Source: Nyssa sinensis
Lineage: Eukaryota; Streptophyta; Magnoliopsida; Cornales; Nyssaceae
Reading direction: 5' to 3'
DNA length: 64,000 nt
Assembly: GCA_008638375.1 (NCBI GenBank)
Contig: CM018032.1
Coordinates: 3,167,001-3,231,000, forward strand
How positions within the stretch are numbered: the stretch's first letter is position 1; each line of letters starts with the position of its first letter. A program made the position numbers and the translations under genes. This document shows, piece by piece, positions 11,573 to 56,383 of the stretch. The notes beneath the pieces were generated by a model. That model ran no database searches. It was not told the origin of the DNA and saw nothing but the letters and a program-made list of their open reading frames with translations.

Positions 11573-11857
11573 ATCATGCACCTTTCTTATCCAAAGGAAA
11601 ACTATACATTCATGTAGCACTAAATCAACTTTAGATCCAGGTGTTCTGAAAATGGAGAACAGAAGGCTGAGATTTAGATGTGATGCAAGAGCTAGAATCA
11701 ATATCCTTGTTTCTATTTCAAACGTTAGTTGATCGCATATGTATGATTCCCTATAGATACAACCTCCCCCACCCACCACATAGGGGAAAAAATGGAAAAG
11801 GAAAGGGAGTAAGGAAAAACATACACACGAGAGAAAGGGGTGAAGAGATCAAAAAAC
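11573..11857 (-). other. Start of FANCM intron 23, no exon found
   Basis: I looked for the conserved continuation after DMMAIYR on the minus strand here and in everything to the left and did not find it. The remaining exon is probably outside the window. Confidence 0.5.
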
Positions 11858-43331
<31,474 letters not shown>

Positions 43332-44341
43332 TGGAGAATGAGAATTTGAAGCCCGATCGATTGTCCCTGCACCTTCAGAGATACAATACAGAGAAACCCT
43401 CGTGGGTAAGAGAGGGCGGCAAACTTCAAAAGCCCTTTGTGCACAAAACGGCACCTTTGCTACCGTTTTCCTTTTTTATTTCTTTTTTTTATTTTCTTGT
43501 TTTTTTTCTTTCAAAATAAATTAAATTACATTTTTATCCCTCAAAATTAGGGTCAATTTTCGATTGACCCTTACTGTTTGAATTGTAACCCTAAGAGCAT
43601 TATGACTCAAATTTTTACCTAAATTTAAGTAAAAATTAAATTTGAGTCTCATCTATTTGATAATCGCTTAAATTTGAGTTTATGAACAATTTTGCATTAT
43701 TTTAACTGTTATTAAATATATTTTAAATAATTAAAATTAAAAAATTAAAATTTGAACAAAACATTAAGAAAAATAAAAAGTAAGAATAAGTTGATCCAAA
43801 AACAAACAAAAAAAAATATTCATTATAATTAGAAAAGTTATAATTTTCGCAGATGTTGTACATGGGATTCACCTCTCCTTTGGATGTATTATGTACATTT
43901 TTTACTGTTATTTATGAAAAATTATTTGAATAAGATATTAATATTACTTCCATAAAAAATATTAATCATAGTTCATAATTTGTATATAAAAATTTTAATT
44001 TAAGTGTTTTCATTGAGTTTTCTCTTGTTTAGCAAACAAAAATCTCTTTATTCATTTTGATATTTCTTTCTCTTTTAATTTAAAATTTTTAATGCATTTT
44101 ATATTAACCATATAAATAACTTGGGAGTTTATACTTAAATGAGTTATCAGGCATCAATTAGTTGTAATTGTTTGATTGAGATTTAAATATCTACTAAGGA
44201 CCTTTGAGAGTACTTTTGTTCCATTTGTTCAATCAATTTCAAACAACCTTAAGACATTTTTCCCTCTCTCTCTCTCTCTCTCTTTATATATATATATATA
44301 TATATATATATTATGTACAAAAAAGAATTTAAAAGAAAAGT
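43332..44341. promoter_or_regulatory. Upstream region of FANCM, no clear motif
   Basis: About 1 kb of AT-rich sequence upstream of the FANCM start. It contains a (CT)n-(TA)n microsatellite at 44263-44311. The promoter must lie here, but I cannot point to a specific TATA box or operator. The solo LTR begins 1.0 kb upstream of the ATG. Confidence 0.4.
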
Positions 44342-44759
44342 TGTTACGACCTGAAACCCACCCTATGCAGATTTCGTATCGCGAGGCCGATCTTGTGATT
44401 GTCCTCACTTTTTCTTTCCTTGTATCAATGACAACAATGTATAATATAAAACTTCAACAGTAAATCAACGGAAGTCTTTATTTAAACATAATATGATTCT
44501 ACATATATCAAAATGGGAACCAACATCACATCACCCTTAGGTGGCGAATACATGGGAGAAACTATAACATCTTCTCTATTACATTTTCAAAATGCTCTCC
44601 TATGCTCTTTAAGCTCCTACTGTTGTCTCGCATCCTTCATTCCTGAAACATATAAGTAAATCTGAATGAGTTAACGAAGCTCGATAAGTAAATTCTCTCT
44701 TTTCTGCGATAGGTCAGGGTCAATATAGAAAGAACATAATCTAATATGATAACATAATA

Positions 44760-45080
44760 GCCAATCATGAAATAGGATACTACTATAGCCAATAAAAGAG
44801 AACACCTAAATAGCCAATAAAATTGAATATCAACATAACCAATAGAATAAAACATCTCAATAGTCAGTGGAATAGAATATCTCAACATAGCCAATAAGAT
44901 AGAACATTACAATAGTCAATAGAATGGAAGATCTTGACGTAGCCAATAGAATGCTGTAATGGCCAATAAAATGAATATCACAATAGCCAGTAGGATGTCA
45001 TAATAGTCAGTAACCAGTCAATAAATAAAGTAGGTTGTCACATAGTCAATCAAGAATAGAATATCTCAATAGCTAATTGC
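44760..45080. repeat. Degenerate short tandem repeats (catagccaatagaat)
   Basis: The unit [ac]atagccaat[ag][ag]aat with small changes recurs about a dozen times. It lies inside the long LTR. Confidence 0.75.
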
Positions 45081-45607
45081 CAAAAATGAGAATTATCATA
45101 AATGACCCTTAGGTCCAAAAAGACACATCTCATGATAAATAATCAATCAACAATAGGGTTTGGTCTAAACAATAATATTGCTGCCGCAATTCATAAAATA
45201 GGTACATAAGCATGTCAATAACGTAACAATAGATATCCAAGGGTAGGTCCTCAAATGTGTCAATATCCAAATAATAAATCACCAAGCGTGTCCAAGACAG
45301 GCTTGCAAAGCATAACATAAACCCAAGAGGGTAACATCAGAATATCAATAAATGATATGAGTACTCAATAATCTCAAAGTGCATCATCAGAATACCAATA
45401 GATGGTATAATGGAATATCAATAAAATGATATGAATACGCAGTAACCTCAGAGTGCATCATCAAAATGTCAATAAATGACATAACAAAATATCAATAAAA
45501 TGATATGGATACTAACATAATAGATTCTATCAACAGAAAGGCCTGACATACCTTCAGAAGCGCTTGTCCAGGTTTACCCCTCTATCGGGTTCCTAGATAG
45601 CCCTAGA

Positions 45608-45612
<5 letters not shown>

Positions 45613-45648
<36 letters not shown>
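45613..45648. repeat. (AT)n microsatellite
   Basis: About 18 AT dinucleotides in the long LTR. Confidence 0.9.
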
Positions 45649-45650
<2 letters not shown>

Positions 45651-46989
45651 TGTCCCTCATAGACTCCGACCCGTAGGTTAGTAGTATCTATGAATTAGAT
45701 GGGCATTGTGACAGATCACAACTTAAAGCACTCACAATAACAATAACATCATGATCATCATAATTCCACAAGTGATGTTCATATTTATGGAATAACAAAT
45801 TCTCAACAGTGAGAGGCATAATAAGTTTCCAATATCCAAGCAGTAATAAAATGGACAGATAGTCAAATAAGGATATTAGTAATTGAATCCTCAACTATCC
45901 ACATGATAGAATAATATCAATCGTGGAGTCAATACACATCAAGCACGTATAAGAGTACAAATTTAACAGCATCAAAGAAAAACTGTGAGCTCTCTAGGAA
46001 TATCACATACAAGAGATCGAGTTTTACTCATAAGGATATAACAGTCGAGCTCTCAATGGTTCCCGCAAAATAAAACAATTATCATATTGTGGTATTGATA
46101 ACATCAGGTGCGTACTTTCATAAGATAGAACAAATATTACATTGTGGTATCAATAAACATCAGGTATGCATAGGAGTACAAACTTGGCAGTATAAAGGAA
46201 TAACATGGCTAGAAACAATAATCAAATGGACGTTGTGACTGAGTACAACTCTGGCATGCATAATATATCATGATCATGTACAGTTCTAAGAAAAGTGTAT
46301 ACATGTGGAATATCGGTCATCTCAATAAGAACATAGCGATAGGCCTTTCAAGGCATGGTACAAAGCATATAACATAATGATTAAGATATAATAGTCAATG
46401 ATGTCCATAAGATAGGACAAGTATCATAATGTGGAAACAATAAACATTTAGTGCGTAATAGAGTACAACCTTGGCGGTAGAGGAATAACGTGGCTAAGAA
46501 TACTACATGTAAGAGATCCAAGATTTACTTACCTCTAATACCATGTCGTTCTATCTCAATAATTTGTCACCTTCCCTTTTCCTTTTGAAGTCCTTATAAT
46601 TCAGTAGACATATCTCAACTTAACACTATGTATAGTCTAATGTCCTAAAATTAGTCAATCTCATGCATATCCATATCATATGTATCTTATTTGGGAAAAT
46701 AGACTCTATCGTTGAGTCTGGAATGCTAAACAGGATATGTTTAGGCTTTTACGGCTCACAGTTTGGGTTTGGGCATTACTAGGGGCATTATGGTCATTTG
46801 GTATTTCTATGGGTCTTTATTTTTCGAGATGTCGTCTCGTGAAACAGACCCTTCCATTGGTTTTAGAATATTCAAGACATAAAAAAAAAACTATTCATTT
46901 ACTAATTTTGGACATTGGGATAATTTACATTAATTATCTTAATTTACTTAATTTATTTAATTATATTATTTATATATGTATATTTCGGG

Positions 46990-47110
46990 GGGTTTGATCA
47001 CATGTGCCTTAGTGGCATAGTGGTTCGCACCTCAGGGTTTAAAACCCTTCCTTGCACTTGGTCTCAATGTCGACTCTTGGGGGCAGCAGTCCCCCGTATT
47101 TTTTTTCTCA
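46990..47110 (+). mobile_element. tRNA-derived SINE-like fragment
   Basis: An A box TGGCATAGTGG is followed by GGTTTAAAACCC, B-box-like, and the segment ends in a T-run after cccccgta. It lies inside the long LTR. No target duplication was recognised. Confidence 0.45.
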
Positions 47111-48014
47111 TATATTCAGAAAACAAGCAATGGATAAGGGGCTTAAACAAGAATAAACTATCATAGTCCCTATTCGGTATATCAAATCAATTCATAAACT
47201 CAGCAACCAAACAAGCTATATTTAACATGTATTTAAAATAGTAACAATTCAAAATGACACAGTTTTAGCATAAAACCTTATGACACGACGCCATTTAAGA
47301 ATATTATTTATCATCTTCTTCGATTAGTCTCCGGTGTCCCCTCCTGCGCCGGTGACATTTTTCTGACCACTTTCCAACACAAACTCAATGTGATTCTTTC
47401 CCAAAATTCATGGGGTTTTCATTCCTAAGGTCATTTTTCAAATTAGTTTAACACAGCTTCACGAATATCAGAATTTCAGTGGGTTTTCGGCGAGACCCGA
47501 TTTTCCAGTGAGGATTGTTTTTCCTATTTCGCACCATTTTAAACACTGATTTTGCCCAAGCTTCCTTCTCTTTCATTTCTGCACCTTAAGAGAACATTTT
47601 TCCATCCTTAAAAATAAGAAATTCACATAAAATATTAGGGTACCAAAACCTGCAACTTGCAGTTTCTTGCCCATTCCTCCATGGTTTTCTCTCCTATTTC
47701 TTCCCACATGCTTCATTTGATCTCTAGTTTATAGCCCTAACTTTTTGAGCAAGTTCTATCAAGCTTTGAACAAACCTAAAACAAAAATTACAGAAACCCT
47801 AAAACTTACCTATTGCAGTATCTCACAGCTCTGGTTTTGTTCCTCTTATTTTCCTTCTTCTTATTCCTCTTCTTTTCTCCTTCTGTTTTCCTCCTCAAGC
47901 ATGCAATGCATGCCTTTGTTTTATAACAAAGTTCCACTGCCCTTCCTCGGTTTCTTCCTCTCCCTCTTTCTCTTTGTTTTCTTGTGTAAGATATTTCACT
48001 ATATAATATATATG

Positions 48015-48300
48015 AAAACACATGTTAGCTTTGTCTATATATATATATATATATATCATCTCACACACACTAAACACACCTAGTTGCCGACACTACACTC
48101 ACCCTTACACGCAGCACAATGTATATATTTATATATGCACATATACTGCCATGTATATATATGTATATATATATACATATACATGATACCTATACAAACA
48201 CACACACACACACACTCTTATATATACACACACTTTTGTATATAATATACTCACATATACGTATATATATATATATATTTATATATACATATGTACGTGT
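48015..48300. repeat. (TA)n/(CA)n-rich low-complexity region
   Basis: Alternating tatata, cacacac and atgtatat runs near the start of the long LTR. Open frames here are low-complexity artefacts. Confidence 0.85.
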
Positions 48301-49337
48301 ACATACACCCTCGTATAAACGTATCTCCGTACAGTCGGGTTTCTTGTACGGGCGTCCCTCTAGCACTCGAGATGGCCTGAAATGACTATCGGGTATTTGA
48401 CATTGTGTGTATCGTAAAATATTGTACAAAAATCTTATTAGAGCATGTGTTTGGTTTACACTTTGGTTTTATACTAGCTGACCCAGTCTATCTCGGGTCG
48501 GGGTATTACAAAAGCAACACTAAGAAGCCTTGTGTAATGTGTCTTCAATTGAGATTTCTATCTTTTTCTTCCCCCTTCGAATGACAAATATAATAATTTT
48601 AAGCCTTTAACAAGGATTTTCTAGTAAATTCATTAATAGAAGAAGAAGAAGAAAAAACATTAATTCTTGTCCCAATCTTAAGTATATTTAATAAATAAAA
48701 TTAAAATATATATATGTCAAAATTTAGTGTAGAAATTTTAAATCATGATATAATTTGCACGTAGTTTGATAGTATAGCAGGAGTAAGCAATTAAAATAGT
48801 ATCAGAAAAATGAGGCAATGTCACTGACTCTTTTTTTGTATTAAGCCTCCAAGTCATTTAAAAAATATTGTTAATAAAGATTATTACCCAAATATTTATC
48901 CTAAAGAAGGTGAATAGGGTATTGAACAAATATTGACAATTTATTACAAACTTTAAAAATGTATGTTGATAATACACAAGTATGTAAAAGAAAAGAGAGA
49001 ACAAACACAATGATTTTTAAGAGGTTCAAAAACCTTCATACGTCCTCGACTAAAGCATCATCACTTTAGTTTTTTCAATATCTTGATCTCCTTGTAGGTG
49101 GAGGTTAAACCTTCACAACAAGAATTTCTCACTCTTTTCTCCACAAAATATCTCAATTTGCTTCACAAGGATAGCATCTGTCGGCAAATCTCACCGCAAT
49201 AAAAGATACAAAGTTTGTTTACCAATAGTCACTCACTCACTTCAATAGTATATTGGTACAATATATGCTCACTCTCTACAGATAGATCTAGTGTTAGCCT
49301 CAAAGTATTTAAGATGAGTAGAACTTTTAGATTTAGG

Positions 49338-50892
49338 TGATATCCCTTAAGGTTTTCAACTAATAGCATCTCATTAATTTTGATAATCACAAAACATTAT
49401 CCAATGGACTAACTTTTTACCTAAGCGACAATGCAAATAGGTCATCTAGGGACGAAGAACATTGTTGACTAAGAAAATGACAAAAGTCCATTAAGCTAAA
49501 AGATTTCACTCAAGAATGTGTTTCAAAGCAAAAATCAAAACAAATGTAATACTCTCATGATAATTCAAGTAAAATTCTAGCCCAATGATTCAAGTGAAGA
49601 CTTTCATTTTTTTTATTTTGGGTTTTGGGTTTTGACTGACATTAGGATAAGATTGATCATTGGTCATAAACTCTTACTATTTAAAATGATCATCTAAGAA
49701 CTAACCTCAAGTGATTTTTTAAAACAAAACATTGTTATAACTTAAATTTTGAAAAATCGAAAGGTTTTGACAATAGTACATTAAGAAAAATAAGTTCGAA
49801 GACACTCATTATCTAAACCAGTCGATTAATTCTTAAAAATTATTTGTTACACTAATCAAACCAGTCGACTGATCTTAAGAACCAATCAACTTAATGATGT
49901 TTTACAAAAACAGCCTTCAGACTCACTATCCAAATCAGTCGACCTCCAAGAAAATTTAGTCGACTGACCTTTAAAGGCAAAATATGTGTACAAACAAAAC
50001 CAGTCGACTTGATGGCCAATTAATGAATTGCCTGAGTACACTATCCAAACCAATCGACCTAAAAGTAATATTAGTCGACCACTTCTCGAAGGCAAAAATA
50101 GTGTACAAATAGAACTAGACGACTGATCTTTTAAACCAATCGACTGATTGTTCTTAACCAAATGAACCTCAAACCCTCTATACAAATCAGTTAACCTAAT
50201 CAATCGACCAGTCCTCATTGTAGTCCACTGGTTGATGATTCAATCGACTAATTATGTTGATCTAGCAATCGTAAATTCAATTTTTGAACAAACAAAAAGA
50301 GGGAAAAATACTCTTTTCACAAAGCAACAGACATATTCTTTAAATGATTATAAATAAAGGTTCTCTAAGGCTTTTTAAGCCATTTCTTACAAGCTTACAC
50401 TATCACATATTTCTTATTGACTTTAGATATAACATTTTCTAAATCTAGATCTGAAAGTTATACTTATCTTAAATATTCAGAGTTTACACCTGATTTATCT
50501 ATAGAGAGTGAGTATCTGATTGTACTAAAAGAAAGTGATATTTGGTAAATATCTTTGTATCATCTCATTACAGTGAGTGTTGTGGGCAAGTGCCACCCGG
50601 TGAGGCAAAATAGTATATTTTGTTGGGATAAGAGGGTTGCGGTCTTCGTTTTGTAAAAGTTTGGTCTCCACTTGCAAAAAGGTCACGATAGTGAAAAAAC
50701 ACCTGTAGGAATACTTGAGTCGAGGACGTAAGAAGCTTTTTGAACCTTGAAAAATTGTTGTGTTTGCTCTCTCTCTCTCTCTCATTTATTTATTGTGCAT
50801 TTGCAACTTTCATTTTTGAAGATTTAGAAAGAAACCAATATTTACAAAATACTCTATTCACCCCCTACTCTAGGGTAAATATCTAAGTAACA
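49338..50892 (+). mobile_element. Solo LTR inserted in opposite orientation
   Basis: A 1555-bp LTR, TGATATCCC to AAGTAACA, with the plus-strand order of the same blocks as the outer LTR. These include a long stretch of recurring cagtcgac/gtcgactg words (49815-50250) and a TTATAAATAAAGG box near 50365. The flanks ttagg (49333-49337) and ctagg (50893-50897) form a 5-bp duplication with one change. Confidence 0.75.
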
Positions 50893-51820
50893 CTAGGCTT
50901 TCAATGGTCAGATCTAAAGTCAAAAGTAGAGATGTAGAAGTGTAAGTTTGTAAAGAAATAACAATAAATATTTTAGAGAACCTATATTTATAGCCTTCAA
51001 AAGAATATAGCTGTTGTATTTCAAAATAGAGTTGTCCCTCCTCCATTTTTTTGTTTGCTCAAAATTTGAATTTCGAAGTGCCAGATTGACGAATTCAGTT
51101 GACTGAATCATCAACCGATCAACTAGATCAAGATTTGATCGACTGATCAGATCAATTGAATTATCTAATGGGTTTGAGGTTCAATTGTTTTAGAATAATC
51201 AGTCAGCTGGTTCTAATGTACATTGTTTTAGCCTTTGAAAAATAGTCGACCAATTTGTTTATGAGGTCGACTGTATTGGACAATAGATTCAAGTTGTTTA
51301 TGAAAAAGGTCACTCAGTTGAGTATTTCTAGGAACTGGTCGACCGATTTGATCAATGTAAAAATAAGCTTTAAGAATCAGCTGATTGGTTCCATGAACTA
51401 GTTGACTGGTTTGGACAGAATGTGCCTTCTTGCTTATTTTTCACAGTGTACTTTTATTAAAACCTTTTGATATTTCAAAACAAAAGGTATGGCAATTTGT
51501 TGTTTTGAAAAATTATTTTAGGGTTAGTTCATAATTTATCATTTTAAATAGCAAGAACTTATGACCAATGATTAATTTGATTCTAATTCACTCAAAACCT
51601 AAAAAAATGAAAATAAAAAATTTTCTTTTGACTTGTCTTGATTTCTTAGACTTGAGTGTGTCCACTTACTCGAGTCATCATAAGAGCATTCCACTTGATT
51701 TGATTTCAGCCTTGAAGCATGTACTCGAATGTAATCTTTTAGTTTCATGAACTTTGTTATTTCTTGGTAAACAATCTTCTTTGACCTAAATGATTTATTT
51801 ATATTGTTACTTGAATAAAA

Positions 51821-51861
51821 TATTAGTCCATATGGATAATGTCAGTCCATATGGATAATGT
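51821..51861. repeat. 19-bp tandem direct repeat
   Basis: The sequence agtccatatggataatgtc occurs twice in a row at the start of the outer LTR. Confidence 0.9.
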
Positions 51862-51912
51862 CTTATTATTATCAAAATTATTGAGATGTCTTTAGTTGAA
51901 AATCATTACGAG

Positions 51913-53213
51913 TAATAAAACAAAAAAAATCAATAAACAAACAAGAAATTGGGAAGAAAAAAAAAGGGTCACAAGAAACTATGGCATATGTACCTGAAGA
52001 AGTGGGAGAACATCAAGTTGAGACAATAAAGATCACAACTTGCAATTTAATAGATACTCAGATTGGATGAACCTCATAATTAGGTTCAAAGGTGGAGGAA
52101 TTAAGCTTAGGTTTTGAGGTTCTGACCATGATAAATAGTAAAAGAAAAACTCACAAACCTTTTTATAAGTATCTTTACAATAAAAAAAATTGCAGATTCT
52201 GAGGTTAGATTGGTACAAAACCAAACAATCAATATACTAACTCTCATTTCTTATTCGTGTGATGACTTGAACTTTACTCTTTCTTTGAAAAAATGAATAG
52301 GTAATGTCATTCAATCAGTATTCATTGCCGCCATTGATTCATTGATTGATATCATAATTTTCGTTGCCGCCTTTGATTCATTAATTGATATCACAATTTT
52401 GAAGTTTAATTGTACCTAATCGGGTTATAATTTATTATTTACTCTTTCCCTAAGAGAGTTTAAAATTCTACCCAATTCAAAAGGCCTTGGTTGCAAAAAA
52501 ACACAAAAAAAAGAACAAAAGTTAAGGCCTTCAAAACCTCAACCTATGTATACCGTAAGGACATATTTAGTATGTTAAAATGAAATAAAATAGAAATGAA
52601 ATAGTATCAGAAATAAAATAGAGAATAATTATTTCAAATTTTTTCTTTTTTGACTGAATACCCAACAATAGAATGACAATTACATTCTTGTTTTTAGTTT
52701 GACTCATCAAATTGTTAGAATGAAGTTAATATTAAGTTAAATATTCAAAATTCTTGTATAAATTTCAAAACTTTCATGTACGTTTAATGAAAAAAAAATT
52801 TAACCTACATTTTTTTTATTGGCAAAAAAAAAATTCAACTTGCATTTGTTTTATTGGCAAAAAAAAAAAATAAAATTCAACTTGCATTTTTTTTATTGGT
52901 AAAACAAAAAATATTCAACCTGCATTTTTTATTTGGCAAAAAGAAAAAAATTTTTGATAAGGAATAGAATGAATATTCCGTAACTTTTGGTACAGAATGA
53001 CGATTTTGGCGTTTTTGGGAATAGTCATTCTATTTGGAATGACCATTTCAACCTAAAAAGTCTAAACAAACACAAGAATGAAATAGCATAAAAAATGTCC
53101 ATTCTATTCCTACTCTCATTCTGACCTATCAAACATGACCTAAGTTTCATTTCCTTCTCCGTATTATTGTATATAAAATGAAATTTTTTTTTTAAGGCCT
53201 TCAAAAATCCCCC
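51913..53213. other. Intergenic, no gene recognised
   Basis: AT-rich spacer upstream of the mitochondrial-protein gene. Contains a near-tandem cattgccgcc[at]ttgattcatt repeat at 52324-52398 and the minisatellite at 52800-52950. Confidence 0.5.
52800..52950. repeat. Minisatellite of about 40-bp units
   Basis: Four diverged copies of ttttattggcaaaaaa followed by attcaacttgcatttt lie in tandem. Confidence 0.8.
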
Positions 53214-53273
53214 AGCCCAAATGAGCACTTGACCCGGCTTTAAAGTCTGAATGGCCCACCATTTAAAAGCCCA
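53214..53273 (+). promoter_or_regulatory. Three site II motifs upstream of the mitochondrial-protein gene
   Basis: AGCCCA (53214-53219), GGCCCA (53253-53258) and AGCCCA (53268-53273) are reverse complements of TGGGCY. Clusters of this site II element, bound by TCP factors, are known in promoters of plant nuclear genes for mitochondrial and cell-growth proteins. They lie 159-218 bp before the ATG at 53432. Confidence 0.6.
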
Positions 53274-53431
53274 AACAACGCAAGTGCCAAACCCGCATTT
53301 ACAGGTTTCAAGAAGAACAGGTGTGAGGTGTGACAAACCCTTGATTGAGATTTGTTTTGGGTATCCATAATCTATAGAGCTCTTCTTCTTCCTTTCTCGC
53401 ATTTCTCTGCTAAACACACACAACAGCCACC

Positions 53432-53507
53432 ATGGCCTTCAACAACGGACTGAGATCGTGCGCCTCGAAGCTGCTGACTTCTACAGAATCATTTCTTCCC
53501 AGATCAG
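53432..53507 (+). CDS. Exon 1 of the small mitochondrial protein (presequence)
   Basis: ATG in the strong context ccaccATGg. 25 codons plus one base, ending before GTCGGC. It encodes most of the putative targeting peptide. Confidence 0.85.
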
Positions 53508-53775
53508 GTCGGCCCTCTTCCTGATATTTCTTCAGATTATGTCACTCGTACGGTTTTTCTAGTGATCCCTATGGTGGTTGCTCAGAAATTTTTGGAAACT
53601 GCTACAACACAATACACGGGAGTCACAATTTCTTTTTCTTTTCCGAGTTTTCTTAGTGGCCAAACGGGGGGCTTACTGTTTGGCTTGCTAGTAGATTCCG
53701 ATTGACTTTCTGATTGAGCTTTTGTTGCATATACCATAGATTATATTTTGATTTTTTAGATAGGCGTTGCCCCCA

Positions 53776-53806
<31 letters not shown>

Positions 53807-56351
53807 CCATTAAATCAATATCATTACTTTCATTATTAAACTAGAGAGAAGGTGGATGTAGCTTTGATCATTAAACTATTGAATGCTGAAGCCGAATTGT
53901 GGTCACCAATTACTTCTTTCTTTTTCCTGGACAAATAATGTCCATCAAGTTCTTAGAATCTGAAATGTATATCTTCATGGATAAGAATCAAGGGCTTGCA
54001 CATTATGCTTAAGAGTTTATAGAGAAGGGTTCATGGAACTCATTAGCATTATCGGGTAAATGATTTATCTAATTGTGTTTTTGTCTATAAATTGTATTGC
54101 ACATCAGTTATGTGCCATGATTTAAGGGTGTTATTTTTTCAATTTTTTAAGCTAGCACTGCATAGTTATATTTGGTGGTGTGCATAATCTCGATTTATAA
54201 TATGCTGTTTCTTAGTTCTGATAAATTGTTAGGCCAATCTTTTTTCCGTAAGTAATGAGTATAGATATTATAAACAAGCACCAGAGGGGGTGCAACCCAT
54301 GTACAATTTGAAAGTAAGAGAATAAAAAAAAGATCCTCCATTACAATTCAGGTTTCCCAAAAAATCTACAAAAGAATGAAGAGTATTTCTCGTAAACTCA
54401 GAATTATCCAATACATTCTTCTTTAACCTATGAACAGACACCTTAGATGTGTCCCACCAAAGACATCATATTACACATGACGGAGTTGCTCTCCAAGCAC
54501 TTTGAACTCTATATGAGGGCTAGCTGTCATCCAACACAAAAAGAGGTTCTTCATGGACCTAGACATGTTCCTAAAAAAGCCCCAAAACAACAGAGAGTAT
54601 AGACCACAGTCACCACACATCTCTAGCAGCCATACAATGCAGGAGCAAATGGTTTGTAGACTCTTCTAATTTCTTACACATGCTACACCAATTAGGAAGC
54701 ATCTACCATCTTTTTCCCAAATCATGCAATATGAGAATGGCTTCCAAAGCTGCACCACATCCAAAAAAGAATACCTTCGATGGAATGGAAGCTTTCTAAA
54801 TCTCTTTCCATGAAAACCCGTCTCCACTCCTATTGCTGCCCAACACTCTGTAATAGGATCTAACTCCAAAATTGCCATTTGGACCGGGCTTCCAATTCCC
54901 ATAGGGTTCTTTAAGTCTAGGCTACATGCAGACTCTGCTGTATCACAAGAAAGTTTTTTGATGTATCCTTTTTAATTTTATATTATTATTGTTATGGTTC
55001 GAGTAACACAAAATTTTTTAAGTTGTTAACTTAGTGACACTGTGCTAGGGTTGACATGCCTGAATGGGGAGTAGACTCTATGTAGAGTACGGCATGTGCA
55101 TGTCTTGACACATTTCATTTTTGTATGACTTGAAAGAAGAGGAGGTTTCTATAGGATTTGACCAAAAAAAAAAAGGTAATTTGTTCAAAAAGAAGAATTG
55201 AATTGTAATAAGGGTTTTGTTCGTGGAGAAAAACCATTTTTCATGTTTGCATCCGATATTTAGATAACTAGAGTAGAATGTCCACGTCTTCTCAAACCCA
55301 AGTCCTTGTTCTGGCAACATCACACACACACACACACAGAGACTAGTCTTGCCATTGCATCATAATTACTCCAAGAGCTTTAATACCTTGATTTAAGGTA
55401 TCAAAACAATATGTAATAAATTTTATATTCTGATATAAGATTAAAAACTCCATATGCCATTTCTTGAAGATGAAAAATGAAGTCTCAAATATTCATTTCT
55501 TGAATATGTCATTTCATTTTAACACATTGATCAATAGAGCATGGAAAAAAGGGTATGTATCATACAAGTTTAAGGGTTTCAGAGGGTTCACTTAAAGAAA
55601 AAAAAACAACGTAGTTGCAAAAGTTTCACAATGTACCTGTCTTTAATAACCACTCAATATATTATATGTGGTCAGTTACTGCAGCATTCAGAACTGAAAT
55701 TCTAATTTGCAAATTTTGTGACAGGCACACACATTGTTCAAGGAAGAAGAAAAAAGATAAAGTCATATGGGCATAAATAGGAACCTATAAATTTTTCCAT
55801 GGGGGCCGAGAGCTGTGTGTGTTTATATATGTATACACATTCCTATAACTAGAATAGTAGTGCCGTAACACAAAAAAGAATTAATATGATGGAGAAATTG
55901 TTGGCTTGAATGGATGGTCAATTGTTAAAAAACGAAGACTAAGTTATAATTAAAATTTTCCTGCTTTGATATATTAGACAAACTGTTGCAGCTTAAGAGA
56001 ATATCTTCTAAGAGTGAAATCTTGAACGAGTTCCTGCTTTGATATATTAGACAAACTGTTGCAGCTTAAGAGAATATCTTCTATGAATAAAATCTTGAAT
56101 GAAACATTCTATTTGCCAAAGTTAAATCCATATGTGAGTTTCACAAGATGGGATGCATATTTGTTTGCCTAGCTATTAGGAGGAAGCGGAGAGATATGGT
56201 GATAATTAGAATTTTGGAGTACTAAAGTTATTACATTAGGAATCTTAAATTCTATTTGAAATCCCAACTTGCTATTTTTGTACCAAAAGTTTTCAAGATC
56301 CAATCTTTAAGGGGATCACAATGGCCCTCCCAGCCTCTTATACAATTTACA

Positions 56352-56383
<32 letters not shown>

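Larger units (their letters stand above)
44342..48510 (-). mobile_element. Probable 4.2-kb solo LTR
   Basis: Read on the minus strand it runs from TGTAATACCCCGACCCGAGA (48510) to GGTTTCAGGTCGTAACA (44342). The flanks are aaagt and aaagc, a 5-bp duplication with one change. No internal domain or protein is seen. The part 44760-45080 repeats atagccaataaaatagaat-type units, and 45340-45510 repeats atcaataaatgatat. Long LTRs starting this way occur in plant Ty3/gypsy elements. Confidence 0.62.
48880..51912 (-). mobile_element. LTR interrupted by an inverted LTR of the same family
   Basis: The minus-strand LTR is in two parts: 51912-50893 (its start, through the TATAAATATAGG region) and 49337-48880 (its end, with CCCTATTCACCTTC). 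The two parts join smoothly when the element at 49338-50892 is removed. Outer boundaries are approximate. Confidence 0.68.

Noticed and set aside
11555..11779. Frame with an acceptor-like ATTTTCAG followed by RTPGSKVDLV, considered as FANCM exon 24
   Set aside because: The translation does not resemble the conserved continuation after DMMAIYR, and the left part falls in the hAT-type element.
48119..48429. Tyr/Ile/Thr-rich frames
   Set aside because: Translation of TA/CA microsatellites.
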